The notes: generated by a model not told the origin, from the letters alone. DNA of 64,000 nucleotides from Serratia quinivorans (GCF_946227985.1 NZ_CAMKGL010000002.1:550294-614293), one strand, 5' to 3'; shown: positions 1 through 9,896, counted from the first letter of the stretch. Translations and numbers: made by a program.

Positions 1-147
1 GCCGCGCTTGCCCGTCGCCGTGGGGTGACTCTATCAGAAACAGTGGTGCAGTTGATCGAAGACGCGGAACGTAAAGAGAAGTACGCCAGCCAGATGTCAT
101 CATTGAAGCAGGATTTAAAAGCTATTCTCGGTAAAGACAAAGAGTAA
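1..147 (+). CDS. matP: MatP, macrodomain Ter protein (3' end only)
   Basis: The last 48 codons of a gene cut by the left edge; the frame is open from base 1 to TAA. The residues include an [19 protein letters not shown] stretch, a ribbon-helix-helix-like segment followed by a lysine-rich helix, matching my recollection of the MatP C-terminus. MatP binds matS sites and condenses the terminus macrodomain through tetramerisation of its C-terminal coiled coil. matP lies beside ompA in enterobacteria, which supports the call. The N-terminal DNA-binding part is outside the window. Confidence 0.85.
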   Translation, partial: AALARRRGVTLSETVVQLIEDAERKEKYASQMSSLKQDLKAILGKDKE

Positions 148-218
148 ACCCACTAGCCTAGCCAGCCAGTTCCCATAACGGAAAGGGTTCTTGGTGCCAA
201 TACCACTTAATTTAGCCG

Positions 219-248
219 AAAAAAAACCCCGCATTGCGGGGTTTTTTA
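219..248. terminator. Bidirectional terminator between matP and ompA
   Basis: CCCCGC (227-232), loop ATT, GCGGGG (236-241), flanked by an A-run on the left and a T-run on the right. It lies 14 bases past the ompA stop on the minus strand and can also stop matP transcription. Confidence 0.85.
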
Positions 249-262
249 CTAAGAGTCGTAGC

Positions 263-1339
263 TTAGCCTTGTGGCTGAGTTACAACGTCTTTGATACCTT
301 TAACTTCGATCTCTACGCGACGATCTGGTGCCAGGCAATCGATCTGTGCTTTGGTAGCACGGCCAGATTTGTAGCCACAGGTGTTGCCAGTGACGGAATC
401 AGCTTCGCCCATACCACGTGCAGAGATTTTGTCTGAAGGAATACCTTTAGATACCAGGTAATCAACAACGCTTTGAGCGCGTTTTTCAGACAGTTTCTGG
501 TTGTACTGGTCAGAACCAACGGCGTCGGTGTAACCCAGAACTACAACAGAACCATCTTTAGGATCCATGGAGCTCAGCTGAGTGTACAGCTGGTCCAGAG
601 CCTGTTGACCTTGTGGTTTCAGAGTAGACTTGTTGAAGTTGAACAGCACGTCAGACTTCAGAGTGAAACGCTTGGTTTCAACAACTGGAGCCGGAGCTGG
701 AGCTGGTGCTGGAGCAACAACATCATCTTGACCGAAACGGTAAGAAACACCCAGGCTCAGCATGGTGTTGTCTGGACGTGCGCCGACAGTACCTGCATCA
801 CCGATGTTGCTAACGAATTGGTAGTCCAGGCGAGTAGCCCAGTTTTTGGTCAGTGCGTATTCAACACCAACTGCTGCCAAAGGAGAAACGCCGGTGTCGT
901 GGTCGCTCAGACGAGTGCCGTTACCGTAGTTAGCTTTGGAATCTGCACGCCATACCATGCCGCCCAGACGAGTGTAGATGTCCAGATCGTCCATGATTGG
1001 GTAGCTCAGTTTAGCGGCCAGTTGAACGCCCTGCGCTTTGAAAGCACCGTTGTTCACGCTGCCTTTGTAAGGCATACGGCCAAGCCAGTCATAGCCCAGC
1101 TCGAAGCCCAGGTATTGGTTCGCCTGGTAACCCAGGAACGCGCCAGCACCCAGTTGATCTTTATGGGTCGGGCCATTGCCGATACCATTCTGGTAACCGT
1201 TGCCGTAGAAACCAGTGTCATGGTACTGGGACCAGCCCAGTTTAGCACCAGTGTACCAGGTATTATCTTTTGGGGCGGCTTGCGCTACGGTAGCGAAACC
1301 AGCCAGTGCCACTGCTAATGCGATAGCTGTCTTTTTCAT
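263..1339 (-). CDS. ompA: Outer membrane protein OmpA
   Basis: 358 residues. A 21-residue signal peptide ([10 protein letters not shown]... AQA) precedes an eight-stranded beta-barrel (about residues 22-190), a proline-alanine hinge ([10 protein letters not shown]) and a C-terminal OmpA domain that binds peptidoglycan ([13 protein letters not shown]..., ending near DRRVEIEV). A Cys pair in the C-terminal domain (NTCGYK ... IDCLAP) can form the usual disulphide. I start at the ATG at 1339 because it begins a perfect signal peptide and has a GAGG ribosome site 5 bases upstream; an in-frame extension of 10 residues lacks both. It anchors the outer membrane to the cell wall and is highly expressed from a long leader. 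Confidence 0.98.
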   Translation of the reverse strand: MKKTAIALAVALAGFATVAQAAPKDNTWYTGAKLGWSQYHDTGFYGNGYQNGIGNGPTHKDQLGAGAFLGYQANQYLGFELGYDWLGRMPYKGSVNNGAFKAQGVQLAAKLSYPIMDDLDIYTRLGGMVWRADSKANYGNGTRLSDHDTGVSPLAAVGVEYALTKNWATRLDYQFVSNIGDAGTVGARPDNTMLSLGVSYRFGQDDVVAPAPAPAPAPVVETKRFTLKSDVLFNFNKSTLKPQGQQALDQLYTQLSSMDPKDGSVVVLGYTDAVGSDQYNQKLSEKRAQSVVDYLVSKGIPSDKISARGMGEADSVTGNTCGYKSGRATKAQIDCLAPDRRVEIEVKGIKDVVTQPQG

Positions 1340-1490
1340 TTTGCGCCTCGTTATCATCCAAATAGGCAATGAGCTTTAAAGCTGTTTTAAGCCCTTGGTT
1401 AAATTCCTTCGCCAAGGTTTGAGCCCTCGTTTGTTACTCTGCCAGTTTATCTGGCGTTATAGAGCAACCTTGGCGATGTAAAGTCTACAA
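1340..1490 (-). promoter_or_regulatory. ompA promoter and long 5' leader
   Basis: On the minus strand TATAAC (1461-1456) is preceded by a CTTTAC/TTTACA-like -35 at 15-16 bases. This puts the start near 1449 and gives an untranslated leader of about 110 nt, similar to the long stabilising ompA leader of E. coli. That leader is where Hfq and the sRNA MicA act in E. coli; I do not see the sRNA here. The rest of the 358-base gap to sulA (1491-1697) holds no open frame that I would call a gene. Confidence 0.55.
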
Positions 1491-1697
1491 CGTGGCGCGA
1501 AAGTTACAAGTGTGATGTGATAAAGCTCTAAAAAAAAACGCAGAAATATACATGTTTACTAACATTCACCGGCAAAAAAACGCGCATTTTAACCTTGGTT
1601 TTGGGACGCGGAACCGCAGCCACACTCGCTTTGTCCCTGATCCTATAAAGGTTCCCTTGCCGGGAGACGAAAATGATGGGAAAAATCCTAAATTTAC

Positions 1698-2204
1698 TTA
1701 ATGATACAAAGAAGAGTGAATTTTTAGGGTGGAACAGTGTCCGTGAATCGGGTTTATGTCACGTTGAGGACGCATAATGAACCCATAAGCGTTACCTAAT
1801 TCTGCCGCACGCCTTAATTTTAGACGATCTTCTTCTGTAAGATCGGGCAGCCATCCAAGTACTACACTGTAGTTACCCGTCAGCAGCGCTTTTTCCATCG
1901 CTTCAACCGTGTCCAGAGGGTTAATTTGGCTCAGCTGTACCACTTTTCCAACCGGCAAGCCGGACTGTTGTAGCCATAATTTACTCAGTTTTTGCCGTGG
2001 CGTCAGCCATAACAACCACCGTGACTGCATACCCAACTGCTGCAGGAGAGGCAACAATAATTGTGCCACCGCGGGCTGATGCTCGTTGTAAACAAGTTCA
2101 CTGATAAGGCCATTCTCTTTGCCAGCATCCGTGCTCTCTGCAGCTTTATTCACCGCAAAAGAGGTGTGGCTTAAATGGGGTTTGTAGAGTGATTGAGTAC
2201 GCAT
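1698..2204 (-). CDS. sulA: SOS cell-division inhibitor SulA
   Basis: 168 residues, the family's usual length. The central block ([33 protein letters not shown]..., then [15 protein letters not shown]) is the RecA-like fold that binds FtsZ and stops Z-ring assembly during DNA damage. The C-terminal [14 protein letters not shown] carries the terminal Tyr-His that Lon recognises. A perfect LexA box lies 22 bases upstream of the ATG. Its position between ompA and the divergent tfoX is the conserved arrangement. Confidence 0.96.
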   Translation of the reverse strand: MRTQSLYKPHLSHTSFAVNKAAESTDAGKENGLISELVYNEHQPAVAQLLLPLLQQLGMQSRWLLWLTPRQKLSKLWLQQSGLPVGKVVQLSQINPLDTVEAMEKALLTGNYSVVLGWLPDLTEEDRLKLRRAAELGNAYGFIMRPQRDINPIHGHCSTLKIHSSLYH

Positions 2205-2225
2205 AAAGTATCCCGCCCGTAGTGT

Positions 2226-2245
2226 TACTGTATGTTTATACAGTA
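2226..2245. promoter_or_regulatory. LexA (SOS) box of sulA
   Basis: Perfect 20-base palindromic site, TACTGT-N8-ACAGTA, matching the CTGT-N8-ACAG consensus, just upstream of the sulA start. It explains damage-inducible expression. Confidence 0.93.
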
Positions 2246-2253
2246 CATCCAGT

Positions 2254-2269
2254 TGTGATTAAGATCAAC
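2254..2269. promoter_or_regulatory. Possible CRP-type site in the sulA-tfoX intergenic region
   Basis: TGTGA (2254-2258), N6, TCAAC (2265-2269): one perfect CRP half-site and one weak one. In E. coli sxy/tfoX is under CRP control, so such a site is expected here. The degenerate right half keeps this tentative. Confidence 0.35.
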
Positions 2270-2437
2270 TCAAATCTTCGTAGTACCTCGCATAATTGCG
2301 ATCATTTCTCATACACCGGACGTTTGTGATTGGCATGACTGCAGATAGTGCGTATTTTTCTAATTACTTGTTCACGTTACTTTTATTTCATTGATGTGGG
2401 GAATAATAGAACACTAATACTACACAAGGAGAACGCT

Positions 2438-3097
2438 ATGAAAGGGACATCAAGTGGAAGGATCGTGCAGGCCAAAGCGTATTTTTACGCATTAGGCGGC
2501 ATTACTACACGCTCGCAATTTGGCGGTTATGGGCTATTGGCCGACGGCATCATGTTCGCTGTGATTTCCGAAGGGGAGCTGTATCTTCGCGCGACGGATA
2601 GCCTGGAGCCTGCTTTTCGGTCTCGCGGAATGGTTAATATGGTGTACTCAAAACGCGGGGTACCTATTACCATGCGTTATTACTGGGTCGATGAAACGCT
2701 GTGGCGCGACAGGAGGGAGCTTGTGGGGTTAGCCTGGCAGGCTATTCGTGAAGCGCGCCGGGAACTCAAGGTTAAAACGGATAATCAAGGGCGGCTGAAA
2801 ACCTTACCAAACATCGATATCAATATGGAACGGTTACTTTGGCGGGCAGGCATTCGTAATGTTTATGATTTGCGCCTGAATGGCGCCAAACGCAGCTATC
2901 TTCGTCTGTTGCAGCAGCAGCGCAATTTAGGATTGCGGGTACTGCTTTCTTTGGGCGGGGCCATTGCCGGTTATCATCATGCGGCTTTACCTTCGGAAAT
3001 GCGCAGTGAGCTGACGAATTGGTTCGAGCGTACCATGTCGTTACTTAGTCACGGACATAGTCCGGGAGTCCGGGGCCTGATAAAAGGCCCCGGGTGA
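2438..3097 (+). CDS. tfoX: TfoX/Sxy competence regulator
   Basis: 219 residues; co-activator that works with CRP at non-canonical CRP-S sites of DNA-uptake genes. The N-terminal TfoX domain (ITTRSQFGGYGLLADGIMFA...YLRA) is followed by the C-terminal helix-hairpin-helix-like domain (LPNIDINMERLLWRAGI...LRLNGAKRSYLRLL). I start at 2438 because AAGGAG lies 6 bases upstream and the protein then matches the family N-terminus; a start 90 bases earlier only adds hydrophobic residues. The last dozen residues (SPGVRGLIKGPG) come from a strong hairpin sequence and probably are not functional. The stop touches the yccS stop with no gap. Confidence 0.93.
   Translation: MKGTSSGRIVQAKAYFYALGGITTRSQFGGYGLLADGIMFAVISEGELYLRATDSLEPAFRSRGMVNMVYSKRGVPITMRYYWVDETLWRDRRELVGLAWQAIREARRELKVKTDNQGRLKTLPNIDINMERLLWRAGIRNVYDLRLNGAKRSYLRLLQQQRNLGLRVLLSLGGAIAGYHHAALPSEMRSELTNWFERTMSLLSHGHSPGVRGLIKGPG
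3070..3093. terminator. Strong hairpin inside the tfoX 3' end
   Basis: CCGGGGCCT (3070-3078), loop GATAAA, AGGCCCCGG (3085-3093): nine perfect pairs. It lies between the convergent tfoX and yccS genes but within the tfoX reading frame, and lacks a T-run on either side, so it may block transcripts or protect RNA ends instead of acting as a classic terminator. Confidence 0.5.
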
Positions 3098-5233
3098 TCA
3101 AGCCGATTTGCCGATTTGCGCATTAAGCATGGTGAGTTCCGGCAGCAGCTCGATGACCAGTCCAATTTGCTGCAACACCAACTGATCTTTGCTTTCCGGT
3201 TCCGGCGCAGCGTGCGTAATACGTTCAGCCAGGCTTTCCAACGCCTGAGTGATGCGCCGGTCGTCCAGCTCCTCCTGGTGCAGTGCGCCATCGACATAAC
3301 AAACTGCATCATTTAACAGATCCAGCGTAGCAGGGTTGGTCAGATGCTCACGGTGTGCACCCAGCGCAGAGATATAACTCAACAAGGTGTGGTTTAAACA
3401 CAACAGGCGGAAGGCGGCTTCCTGAACTTCTTTATTAGCTTTTGGATCGGCCGACATATTAGATATCACCGAAGCCAGTTCTGCATCACTGTTATGTGCA
3501 TCCCTGCGAGCGATACGATAAGGAAGGCCGTTGTCTTTACCCTGATGATACTGCACCAGAATGGCATCCAGATAGCGGCAGTTGGCGTTCAGCGTTTTAC
3601 TGACGACTGCCGGCAATTGGCGGAACTTCCAGTCAGGCCAGATAAAACTGACTGCAGCCCAGGCGATGGCACACCCCAGAATAGTGTCATAAACCCGTGG
3701 CGCGGCCACTTCAAAACCTTCACCCAGCAAGTTAAAGCACAGCAACACCAGCAGGGTAATAAACATGGTGGCATGTGCGTATTGCACGGTCCGAAAGGCG
3801 AAGAACAGAACGCCGCTGATGACGATCAGCACCATCTGGCCTTCCAGCGAGGGCACAAAATAGAGGATCGGCAGGCCGATAAGAATGCCGGCCAGCGTAC
3901 CGATAATTCGAAGGGCCAGCCTGCGACGCGTGGCGTTGTAATTGGGTTGGCAGACAAACAGGCTGGTTAACAGGATCCAATAACCGTGCTGCATGCCGGT
4001 AAACTGAATAAAGGCGTAGCCCACGCACAGTACCACTGACATACGAATGGCGTGGCGGAACAAGGCGGACTGAGGTGTTAGATGGCGGCTGATGCGCAGA
4101 CGGATATCGCTCCAGCCGGTGAGCCGGTCATCCGACAGACTATTCTCTTCTGCCAGGCCACTGGCCAGTGCCTGCTCGGACTCAATATTTGCCAGTTGGG
4201 CGTCAATTGCGCGTAAATTTTTCAACAGGTGCGATAGTGCTTTGGTCAGCTCACGGTTTTCCGGAGTTACGGCAATGCGAGTCAGTGCTTCTTCAATACG
4301 GCCAAAGGCCGGTTCGAAACGAAGGTTGTGCTGATACTTTTGCCGCAGCAAAATCGACTGTGCCAACTGCTGACAGGCGCGAGCCTGCATGCTGAGCAAG
4401 CGTTGGAAACGAAACAAAATATCACTGTGACGAAACTGTCGACTCAGTGCCTGATATTGAACGTGGGAGGAACTGGCGCGCTCATGGATATCCTGGGCAA
4501 CGAAATAATAATGCAGCGTGCGGCGGGTACCGCGTTGTCCTCGGTCGCCTTTTAACCGCGTCAGCAATGAAACTTTGGTCTGGTTAAGAATGGTCACCAG
4601 AGCACTGTTGGCCATGGCAACGTCCATCCACGGCAGGTCTGCATCATGCTCGACGTCTGGGTCAAATAGGTTGGCCTTGGCATCCAGATAACTTGCCAAT
4701 TGATTGTAACAACGCGCCAGATTTTCCTGCAGAGGTCGGATAGGAAAGATCAGGTGGCCAATCAGCGTCAGCAGGTTGTACCACAGGGCTCCAATGATCA
4801 GCAGCGTCGGTTGTTGATACCAGGCGTCATACATTGAGGTGCCTAGCATGGTATAGACTGCGATCAGCAAGGCACCAAACGCAATGGTGGCGTAACGTTG
4901 CCCCAGAGCACCCAGCAAAATAAAACCGCAGGTGGAGGCGGTGAGGCCAAGAGCGAACAGCCACGGATAAGGAAACAGCAGTTCAATGGAGGCGGAAGCA
5001 ACAAAAAAACACACCAGTGTGATCAACAGATTGCGTAACCTGCCAGCCAGGCGATCATCCAGATCGGTCAACGCCGCTGCCACCACTCCCAAAGTCAAGG
5101 GAATGGTAAGTTTGGGAATGGCTAACCACCAGGGGACGGCGGCTGCACCCGCCAGTGCAATGAAGATGCGCAGATCATAAAGCAGATTGCTGTTGTAGGC
5201 ATAACGGCGTATTGCTGGTGCAAAAGAGAGCAC
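3098..5233 (-). CDS. yccS: YccS, FUSC-family inner membrane protein
   Basis: 711 residues, collinear with E. coli YccS (about 717). Two blocks of six membrane helices (about residues 20-170 and 390-510) are separated by a long soluble middle region (DRGQRGTRRTLHYYFVAQDIHERASSSH...), the fusaric-acid-resistance-like (FUSC) architecture shared with AaeB-type efflux proteins. Substrate unknown; efflux is inferred from the family. yccF lies upstream on the same strand, 26 bases away, so the two are probably cotranscribed. Confidence 0.93.
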   Translation of the reverse strand: MLSFAPAIRRYAYNSNLLYDLRIFIALAGAAAVPWWLAIPKLTIPLTLGVVAAALTDLDDRLAGRLRNLLITLVCFFVASASIELLFPYPWLFALGLTASTCGFILLGALGQRYATIAFGALLIAVYTMLGTSMYDAWYQQPTLLIIGALWYNLLTLIGHLIFPIRPLQENLARCYNQLASYLDAKANLFDPDVEHDADLPWMDVAMANSALVTILNQTKVSLLTRLKGDRGQRGTRRTLHYYFVAQDIHERASSSHVQYQALSRQFRHSDILFRFQRLLSMQARACQQLAQSILLRQKYQHNLRFEPAFGRIEEALTRIAVTPENRELTKALSHLLKNLRAIDAQLANIESEQALASGLAEENSLSDDRLTGWSDIRLRISRHLTPQSALFRHAIRMSVVLCVGYAFIQFTGMQHGYWILLTSLFVCQPNYNATRRRLALRIIGTLAGILIGLPILYFVPSLEGQMVLIVISGVLFFAFRTVQYAHATMFITLLVLLCFNLLGEGFEVAAPRVYDTILGCAIAWAAVSFIWPDWKFRQLPAVVSKTLNANCRYLDAILVQYHQGKDNGLPYRIARRDAHNSDAELASVISNMSADPKANKEVQEAAFRLLCLNHTLLSYISALGAHREHLTNPATLDLLNDAVCYVDGALHQEELDDRRITQALESLAERITHAAPEPESKDQLVLQQIGLVIELLPELTMLNAQIGKSA

Positions 5234-5259
5234 GAAAAACTCCTCAGGCGGAGAAAAAA

Positions 5260-5712
5260 TTAACGCTGCTGATACTGACGTCGGGCATTTTCAGTTCTGG
5301 CCTGTTGCGCCATTTCAACGGATACCACACGTCGCCCGACCGGCCACAGGGCAATGGCGGCGATTTTAAAATTGGCTATACCCACCGGGATGCCAATAAT
5401 CGTTACACACTGCACAATCCCGGCGGCAATATGCGACAGGCACAGCCACCAGCCGAACAGGATCAGCCAGATAATGTTCAGCAGTGAGCCACTGGCAGAA
5501 AGCAGTGCATTGCTTTTTTCCGGGTACAATTCATTAACGTGAATTGCTTCGTTACCGAATGGCAGTAACGATAGCTTGGTGATTTCCCAGCAGGAGCGGG
5601 TTAGCGGAAGGGTGATGATCAGCACTACGCTAAACACCGTTGCGACCAGCCAGCCAAGGGTGGTGAAAAAGCCGCCTAACACAAAATTAAGAATATTCAG
5701 TACAGTACGCAT
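5260..5712 (-). CDS. yccF: YccF inner membrane protein
   Basis: 150 residues. Two hydrophobic hairpins surround the conserved LPLTRSCWEITKLSLLPFGNEA motif, and the second domain carries GIPVGIANFKIAAIALWPVGRRVV, both diagnostic of YccF. I start at MRTVLNILNF (5712), as in E. coli; the upstream MTT adds nothing. Function unknown. It shares an operon with yccS. Confidence 0.93.
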   Translation of the reverse strand: MRTVLNILNFVLGGFFTTLGWLVATVFSVVLIITLPLTRSCWEITKLSLLPFGNEAIHVNELYPEKSNALLSASGSLLNIIWLILFGWWLCLSHIAAGIVQCVTIIGIPVGIANFKIAAIALWPVGRRVVSVEMAQQARTENARRQYQQR

Positions 5713-5877
5713 AGTCGTCATTCTGCTCTAATGATGGCCAAACCGCGATGCGGTGCGTTTGCTATCAAAACGCAAAATCTATTCTACCCTTTTTTTAGCG
5801 CTAGAGTGCCACTGCTTATCGCAGGTAAACTGGCAGATATCCGTTATTTAATCTCAACATAGTCATGGCGCGACGAT

Positions 5878-7932
5878 ATGGAACTTAAAGCGACATCGCT
5901 GGGGAAACACCTGGCTCAGCATCCTTACAACCGTGTGCGGTTGCTGCACGCTGGTGTCGAGGTGAGCGGTGAAAAGCATGAATATCTTATTCCTTTCAAT
6001 CAGTTGATTCATGTCCGGTGCAAGCGGGGCATCGTCTGGGGCGAGCTGGAGTTTGAGCTGCCGGATGAGAAAGTGGTGCGCCTGCATGGTACTGAATGGC
6101 AGGAAACCCAACGCTTCTATCATTATCTCCAGCAGGCCTGGCAACAGTGGAGCGCCGAAATGAGCGAGGTCAGTGCCGGCGTGTTGCAACAACAGGTTGA
6201 ACATATCCAGCGTATTGAACAGCAGGATAAATGGTTTAAAAAATCCGAACTGGGCAAGCTGCAGCAACAAATTCGCGAGTCTTTCGGTGCCTTACCTATG
6301 CCGGTGGCGCGACTGGAGCAATTTGACAATTGTCGGGATGATTATCTGCTTTGTCAGCAATGGCTGCTGCATGGGTTGCACAGTGTAGGGCAGCGTAATC
6401 AGCAGTGGACCGAACGTATGCTGGAGAGCTACCACGACTTCTTCCAGAACATCGAAACTTCCCCCCTCAACGACTCGCAAAGCCGCGCAGTAGTTAATGG
6501 CGAAGATTCAGTGTTGGTACTGGCCGGGGCTGGCAGCGGAAAAACCTCGGTGCTGGTGGCGCGAGCCGGTTGGCTGCTGCGTCGTCAGGAGGCTGAACCG
6601 GGGCAAATACTGTTGTTGGCGTTTGGCCGTCAGGCAGCGGAAGAGATGAACGAGCGCATTCAGGAGCGCCTGGGCAGCGTGGCCATTCAAGCCAAAACCT
6701 TCCACGCATTGGCACTGCAGATTATCCAGCAGGGTAACCGCAAGGTACCGGCGATCAGTAAGCTGGAAACGGACAGTAAGGCTCGAAGAGCCTTGTTGAT
6801 AACCCATTGGCAGCAGCAGTGTGCAGAAAAAAAAGCACAGGCTAAAGGGTGGCGTCAATGGTTGCTCGAAGAACTGGAATGGGAAGTGCCGGAAGGTGAT
6901 TTTTGGCAGGATAAACGCCTGGCAGAACGGTTGGCTGGCCGACTGGAACGTTGGCTGGGGTTGATGCGGATGCACGGCGGTAGCCAGGCGGAAATGATCG
7001 AACAGGCGGATGAAGAGGTCCGTGACCTGTTTTCAAAACGTATCCGGCTGATGGCACCGTTGCTCAAAGCCTGGAAAGGCGCCCTGAAAGATGAGGGGGC
7101 AGTAGACTTTTCCGGCCTGATCCATCAGGCGGTCAATATTCTGGAGAAAGGGCGTTTTGTCAGCCCGTGGAAACATATCCTGGTCGATGAGTTTCAGGAT
7201 ATCTCACCGCAACGGGCACAACTGCTGGCGGCGCTACGTAAACAAAACAAACAGACCTGCCTGTTTGCTGTGGGTGATGACTGGCAGGCTATCTACCGTT
7301 TCAGCGGGGCCGAACTGACGCTGACCACAGCATTTGCCGAGAACTTTGGCGAAGGGGCACAATGTGCGCTCGACACCACTTACCGTTTCAATGAACGCAT
7401 TGGTGAGGTGGCGAACCGCTTTGTACAGCAGAATCCATACCAGTTGAAGAAACCGCTGAACAGCCTGAGTAAAGGCAACAAGAAATCGGTGGTTCTGCTA
7501 GCGCATGAACAGCTCGAAAATTTGTTGGATAAGCTGAGTGGCTATGCCAAGCCGGAGGAGCGGATTCTGGTGTTGGCACGTTACCATCATCTGAAGCCGC
7601 AAGCGTTGTCAAAAGCGGCAACCCGCTGGCCTAAATTGACCATTGAGTTTATGACCATCCACGCCAGCAAAGGGCAGCAGGCTGAGTACGTGATTATCGC
7701 CGGTTTGCATCAGGGTAACGACGGTTTTCCTGCGGTTGCGCGTGAGTCGATATTAGAAGATGTTCTGTTGCCGCAGCCGGAAGACTTCCCGGATGCCGAG
7801 GAGCGGCGACTGCTGTACGTGGCGCTAACTCGCGCCAAGCATCAGGTGTGGTTATTGCAGGATCGCGAGCGTCCTTCAGTGTTCGTTGAACAACTGCAGG
7901 ATCTTGGCGTACCCTCGCAGAAGAAGCCCTAA
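5878..7932 (+). CDS. helD: DNA helicase IV
   Basis: 684 residues; UvrD/Rep-like superfamily 1 helicase that unwinds DNA 3' to 5' at the cost of ATP, linked to recombination and repair. It has an N-terminal YaeQ-like/HelD-specific region (1-190), then Walker A LVLAGAGSGKTS (about 215-226), GRQAAEEM motif Ia, motif II VDEFQDISPQ, motif III GDDWQAIYRFSGA, motif V MTIHASKGQQAEYVII and motif VI LLYVALTRAKH. All key residues are present. It ends 33 bases before the convergent mgsA. Confidence 0.97.
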   Translation: MELKATSLGKHLAQHPYNRVRLLHAGVEVSGEKHEYLIPFNQLIHVRCKRGIVWGELEFELPDEKVVRLHGTEWQETQRFYHYLQQAWQQWSAEMSEVSAGVLQQQVEHIQRIEQQDKWFKKSELGKLQQQIRESFGALPMPVARLEQFDNCRDDYLLCQQWLLHGLHSVGQRNQQWTERMLESYHDFFQNIETSPLNDSQSRAVVNGEDSVLVLAGAGSGKTSVLVARAGWLLRRQEAEPGQILLLAFGRQAAEEMNERIQERLGSVAIQAKTFHALALQIIQQGNRKVPAISKLETDSKARRALLITHWQQQCAEKKAQAKGWRQWLLEELEWEVPEGDFWQDKRLAERLAGRLERWLGLMRMHGGSQAEMIEQADEEVRDLFSKRIRLMAPLLKAWKGALKDEGAVDFSGLIHQAVNILEKGRFVSPWKHILVDEFQDISPQRAQLLAALRKQNKQTCLFAVGDDWQAIYRFSGAELTLTTAFAENFGEGAQCALDTTYRFNERIGEVANRFVQQNPYQLKKPLNSLSKGNKKSVVLLAHEQLENLLDKLSGYAKPEERILVLARYHHLKPQALSKAATRWPKLTIEFMTIHASKGQQAEYVIIAGLHQGNDGFPAVARESILEDVLLPQPEDFPDAEERRLLYVALTRAKHQVWLLQDRERPSVFVEQLQDLGVPSQKKP

Positions 7933-7965
7933 ACCCAATGCCTGGCGGAAACCAGGCCGTGATGG

Positions 7966-8424
7966 TTACTTCAGACGATCCTGCAAGTAGCGTTGGTAGT
8001 CAGGGATGGCGATTTCCACTTCGCTCTTGAACAGTGAGGAGTCAATCAGGAAGTCTGCGGTGGAGCGGTTGGTGGCGACGGGAATATTCCATACTGTCGC
8101 CAGGCGCAGCAGGGCTTTCACATCCGGATCGTGGGGCACTGCGTTCAATGGATCCCAAAAGAAAATCAACATATCGATTTTGCCTTCGGCAATCAGTGCC
8201 CCCACCTGCTGGTCACCCCCCATAGGTCCGCTCAGCATGCTATTTACCGGAATACCGGTGGCTTGCTGGATCAGGTTACCGGTAGTTCCGGTGGCATAAA
8301 GTTGGTGTTGTTCCAGCACGGACTTATTGTCTTCAACCCATGCCAGCAGGGCTTGCTTACGGTGATCGTGCGCCACCAGCGCAATGTGTTTGCGCGCGGC
8401 GATAGTGCGGGTAGTAAATTCCAT
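7966..8424 (-). CDS. mgsA: Methylglyoxal synthase
   Basis: 152 residues. Converts dihydroxyacetone phosphate to methylglyoxal and phosphate, a bypass of lower glycolysis when phosphate is limiting. The active-site segments are present: [32 protein letters not shown] (catalytic Asp) and [20 protein letters not shown] (His). I chose the ATG at 8424, which matches the E. coli N-terminus (MELTTRT-like) and has AAGGA upstream; the 19-residue in-frame extension has no family support. Cytosolic. Confidence 0.96.
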   Translation of the reverse strand: MEFTTRTIAARKHIALVAHDHRKQALLAWVEDNKSVLEQHQLYATGTTGNLIQQATGIPVNSMLSGPMGGDQQVGALIAEGKIDMLIFFWDPLNAVPHDPDVKALLRLATVWNIPVATNRSTADFLIDSSLFKSEVEIAIPDYQRYLQDRLK

Positions 8425-8549
8425 CTGGAGTTCCTTCGCTAATCGGGTGATGTGCGACAGATTACTGAAACTGTTTTTCACTGCCTAGCGTTTACACCTG
8501 AAAATGCGAAGAAAGCGCGCCTTTAAATAAAAGGCGTCATCAATCTTGC

Positions 8550-9221
8550 TTAACGCACCGCCTGTTTATTTGCCCAATGAAGAAAACGTTTCTGCGTTTC
8601 TTTGTCTGCCTGCTGGAACCAGTATTGCAGCATTTGCTCGGAAACGTTTTCACCTTTCAGTGTCACTGTGGGGGAGTTTAACGCTGCACTCGCCAGCGGT
8701 GAGCCGGTTGTGGTGGAGCGAACATGGGTGAACGCCGGTACGGAAGCCGGGTGTTTCTGACTGTTGTAATCCGCCATCAACTTTTCCAGATCGATGTTAA
8801 GCGTGATGTCGTCGGGGCGTAATACGTCGTGTTTCATGGCCAACGCATTGCCGTTCTTATCAATTACCTGATAATTGAACGTTTTATCAAATCGCTGACC
8901 ATCCCGGACATTTTCAATACGCGGCAGCTCAATGGCTACGGAGCTGATATTTTGCGTATTGAAGGTGGCGATCAGCGGAGGTGAAGCATAGACAGTTTGT
9001 TCGTTTTGCCCTGAGCGTACAGATTTGGCCACTTTAAAGAGTAATTGATGTTGTCCGCCATCCAGCTCCAGGCTGTCAGCGCCTTTTAACAACGAACCTG
9101 TCATTTTCTTGCCGTCGACCACCAGCAGGTCGATGTCAGGAGAGAGTTTCAGGGTCGTAGCCGCGGCAGGCATGCTGATACCGATGCTGAGCAGCGCCGC
9201 AACCATCAGACCAAATTTCAT
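8550..9221 (-). CDS. yccT: YccT family periplasmic protein (DUF2057)
   Basis: 223 residues with a clean signal peptide (MKFGLMVAALLSIGISMPAAA, cut before TTLKL). The mature part follows the DUF2057 pattern: LKLSPDIDLLVVDGKKM, then SLELDGGQHQLLFKV, with beta-rich repeats and a C-terminal QMLQYWFQQADKETQKRFLHWANK helix. Reported in E. coli as a negative regulator of curli; its role here is unproven. AAGGAG lies just upstream of the start. Confidence 0.88.
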   Translation of the reverse strand: MKFGLMVAALLSIGISMPAAATTLKLSPDIDLLVVDGKKMTGSLLKGADSLELDGGQHQLLFKVAKSVRSGQNEQTVYASPPLIATFNTQNISSVAIELPRIENVRDGQRFDKTFNYQVIDKNGNALAMKHDVLRPDDITLNIDLEKLMADYNSQKHPASVPAFTHVRSTTTGSPLASAALNSPTVTLKGENVSEQMLQYWFQQADKETQKRFLHWANKQAVR

Positions 9222-9482
9222 TGTTATCTCCTTATAAGCGCATCGCTATTAGTGTTGAACACGCCATAGACTGTGTCAAAGTTTTTCAGTATTGCGTTCT
9301 ATTGTTACAAATATACACATTTATATTTATTTTGACACCATTTAACCCGACAGAGGCTGACAGTGACAGCATCAGACCGCAAAAGTCGCCGGGAGTTTCC
9401 GTGACTCTGGGTTTAGCCGATTTAAGGTCAGTGGGTTACACTCGAAATAGGGAAATCCCCCGTCGATAATTGGGAGCGGAAA

Positions 9483-9896
9483 ATGCAAGACAACGATATT
9501 GCCGGCCTGCTGCAGCAGGTGAAAACCATTGCGCTGGTGGGCGCCAGTGATAATCCGGCGCGGCCGAGTTATGGCGTGATGGCCTATCTGCTTGCTCAGG
9601 GTTATCAGGTTACGCCGGTCAGCCCAAAACTGGCGGGGCAAACCTTTCTGGGCCAGCAGGCCTACGCCACGTTGAAGGATATCCCGCATCCGGTGGATAT
9701 GGTTGACGTGTTCCGTAATTCAGAAGCGGCATATGCGGTAGCGCAAGAGGCCATTGCGATTGGTGCCAAAGTATTGTGGCTGCAAATCGGCGTCATTAAT
9801 GAGCAGGCCGCGGCATTGGCAAACGAGGCGGGGCTGAAAGTGGTGATGGATCGCTGCCCTAAAATCGAAATTCCGCGTCTGGGACTGGAACGCTGA
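9483..9896 (+). CDS. yccU: YccU, CoA-binding domain protein
   Basis: 137 residues forming a single Rossmann-like CoA-binding domain: IALVGASDNPARPSYGVMAYL at the N-terminus, then VTPVSPKLAGQTFLGQQAY and PHPVDMVDVFRNSEAAYAVAQEAI. The family resembles the CoA-binding domain of succinyl-CoA synthetase; its substrate is unknown. GGGAG is placed 5-9 bases before the ATG. Monocistronic, followed by a terminator shared with convergent hspQ. Confidence 0.92.
   Translation: MQDNDIAGLLQQVKTIALVGASDNPARPSYGVMAYLLAQGYQVTPVSPKLAGQTFLGQQAYATLKDIPHPVDMVDVFRNSEAAYAVAQEAIAIGAKVLWLQIGVINEQAAALANEAGLKVVMDRCPKIEIPRLGLER

Noticed and set aside
473..1318. Long open frame antisense to ompA
   Set aside because: Mirror frame of a strongly biased gene; no domain, no ribosome site, and ompA itself is unmistakable.
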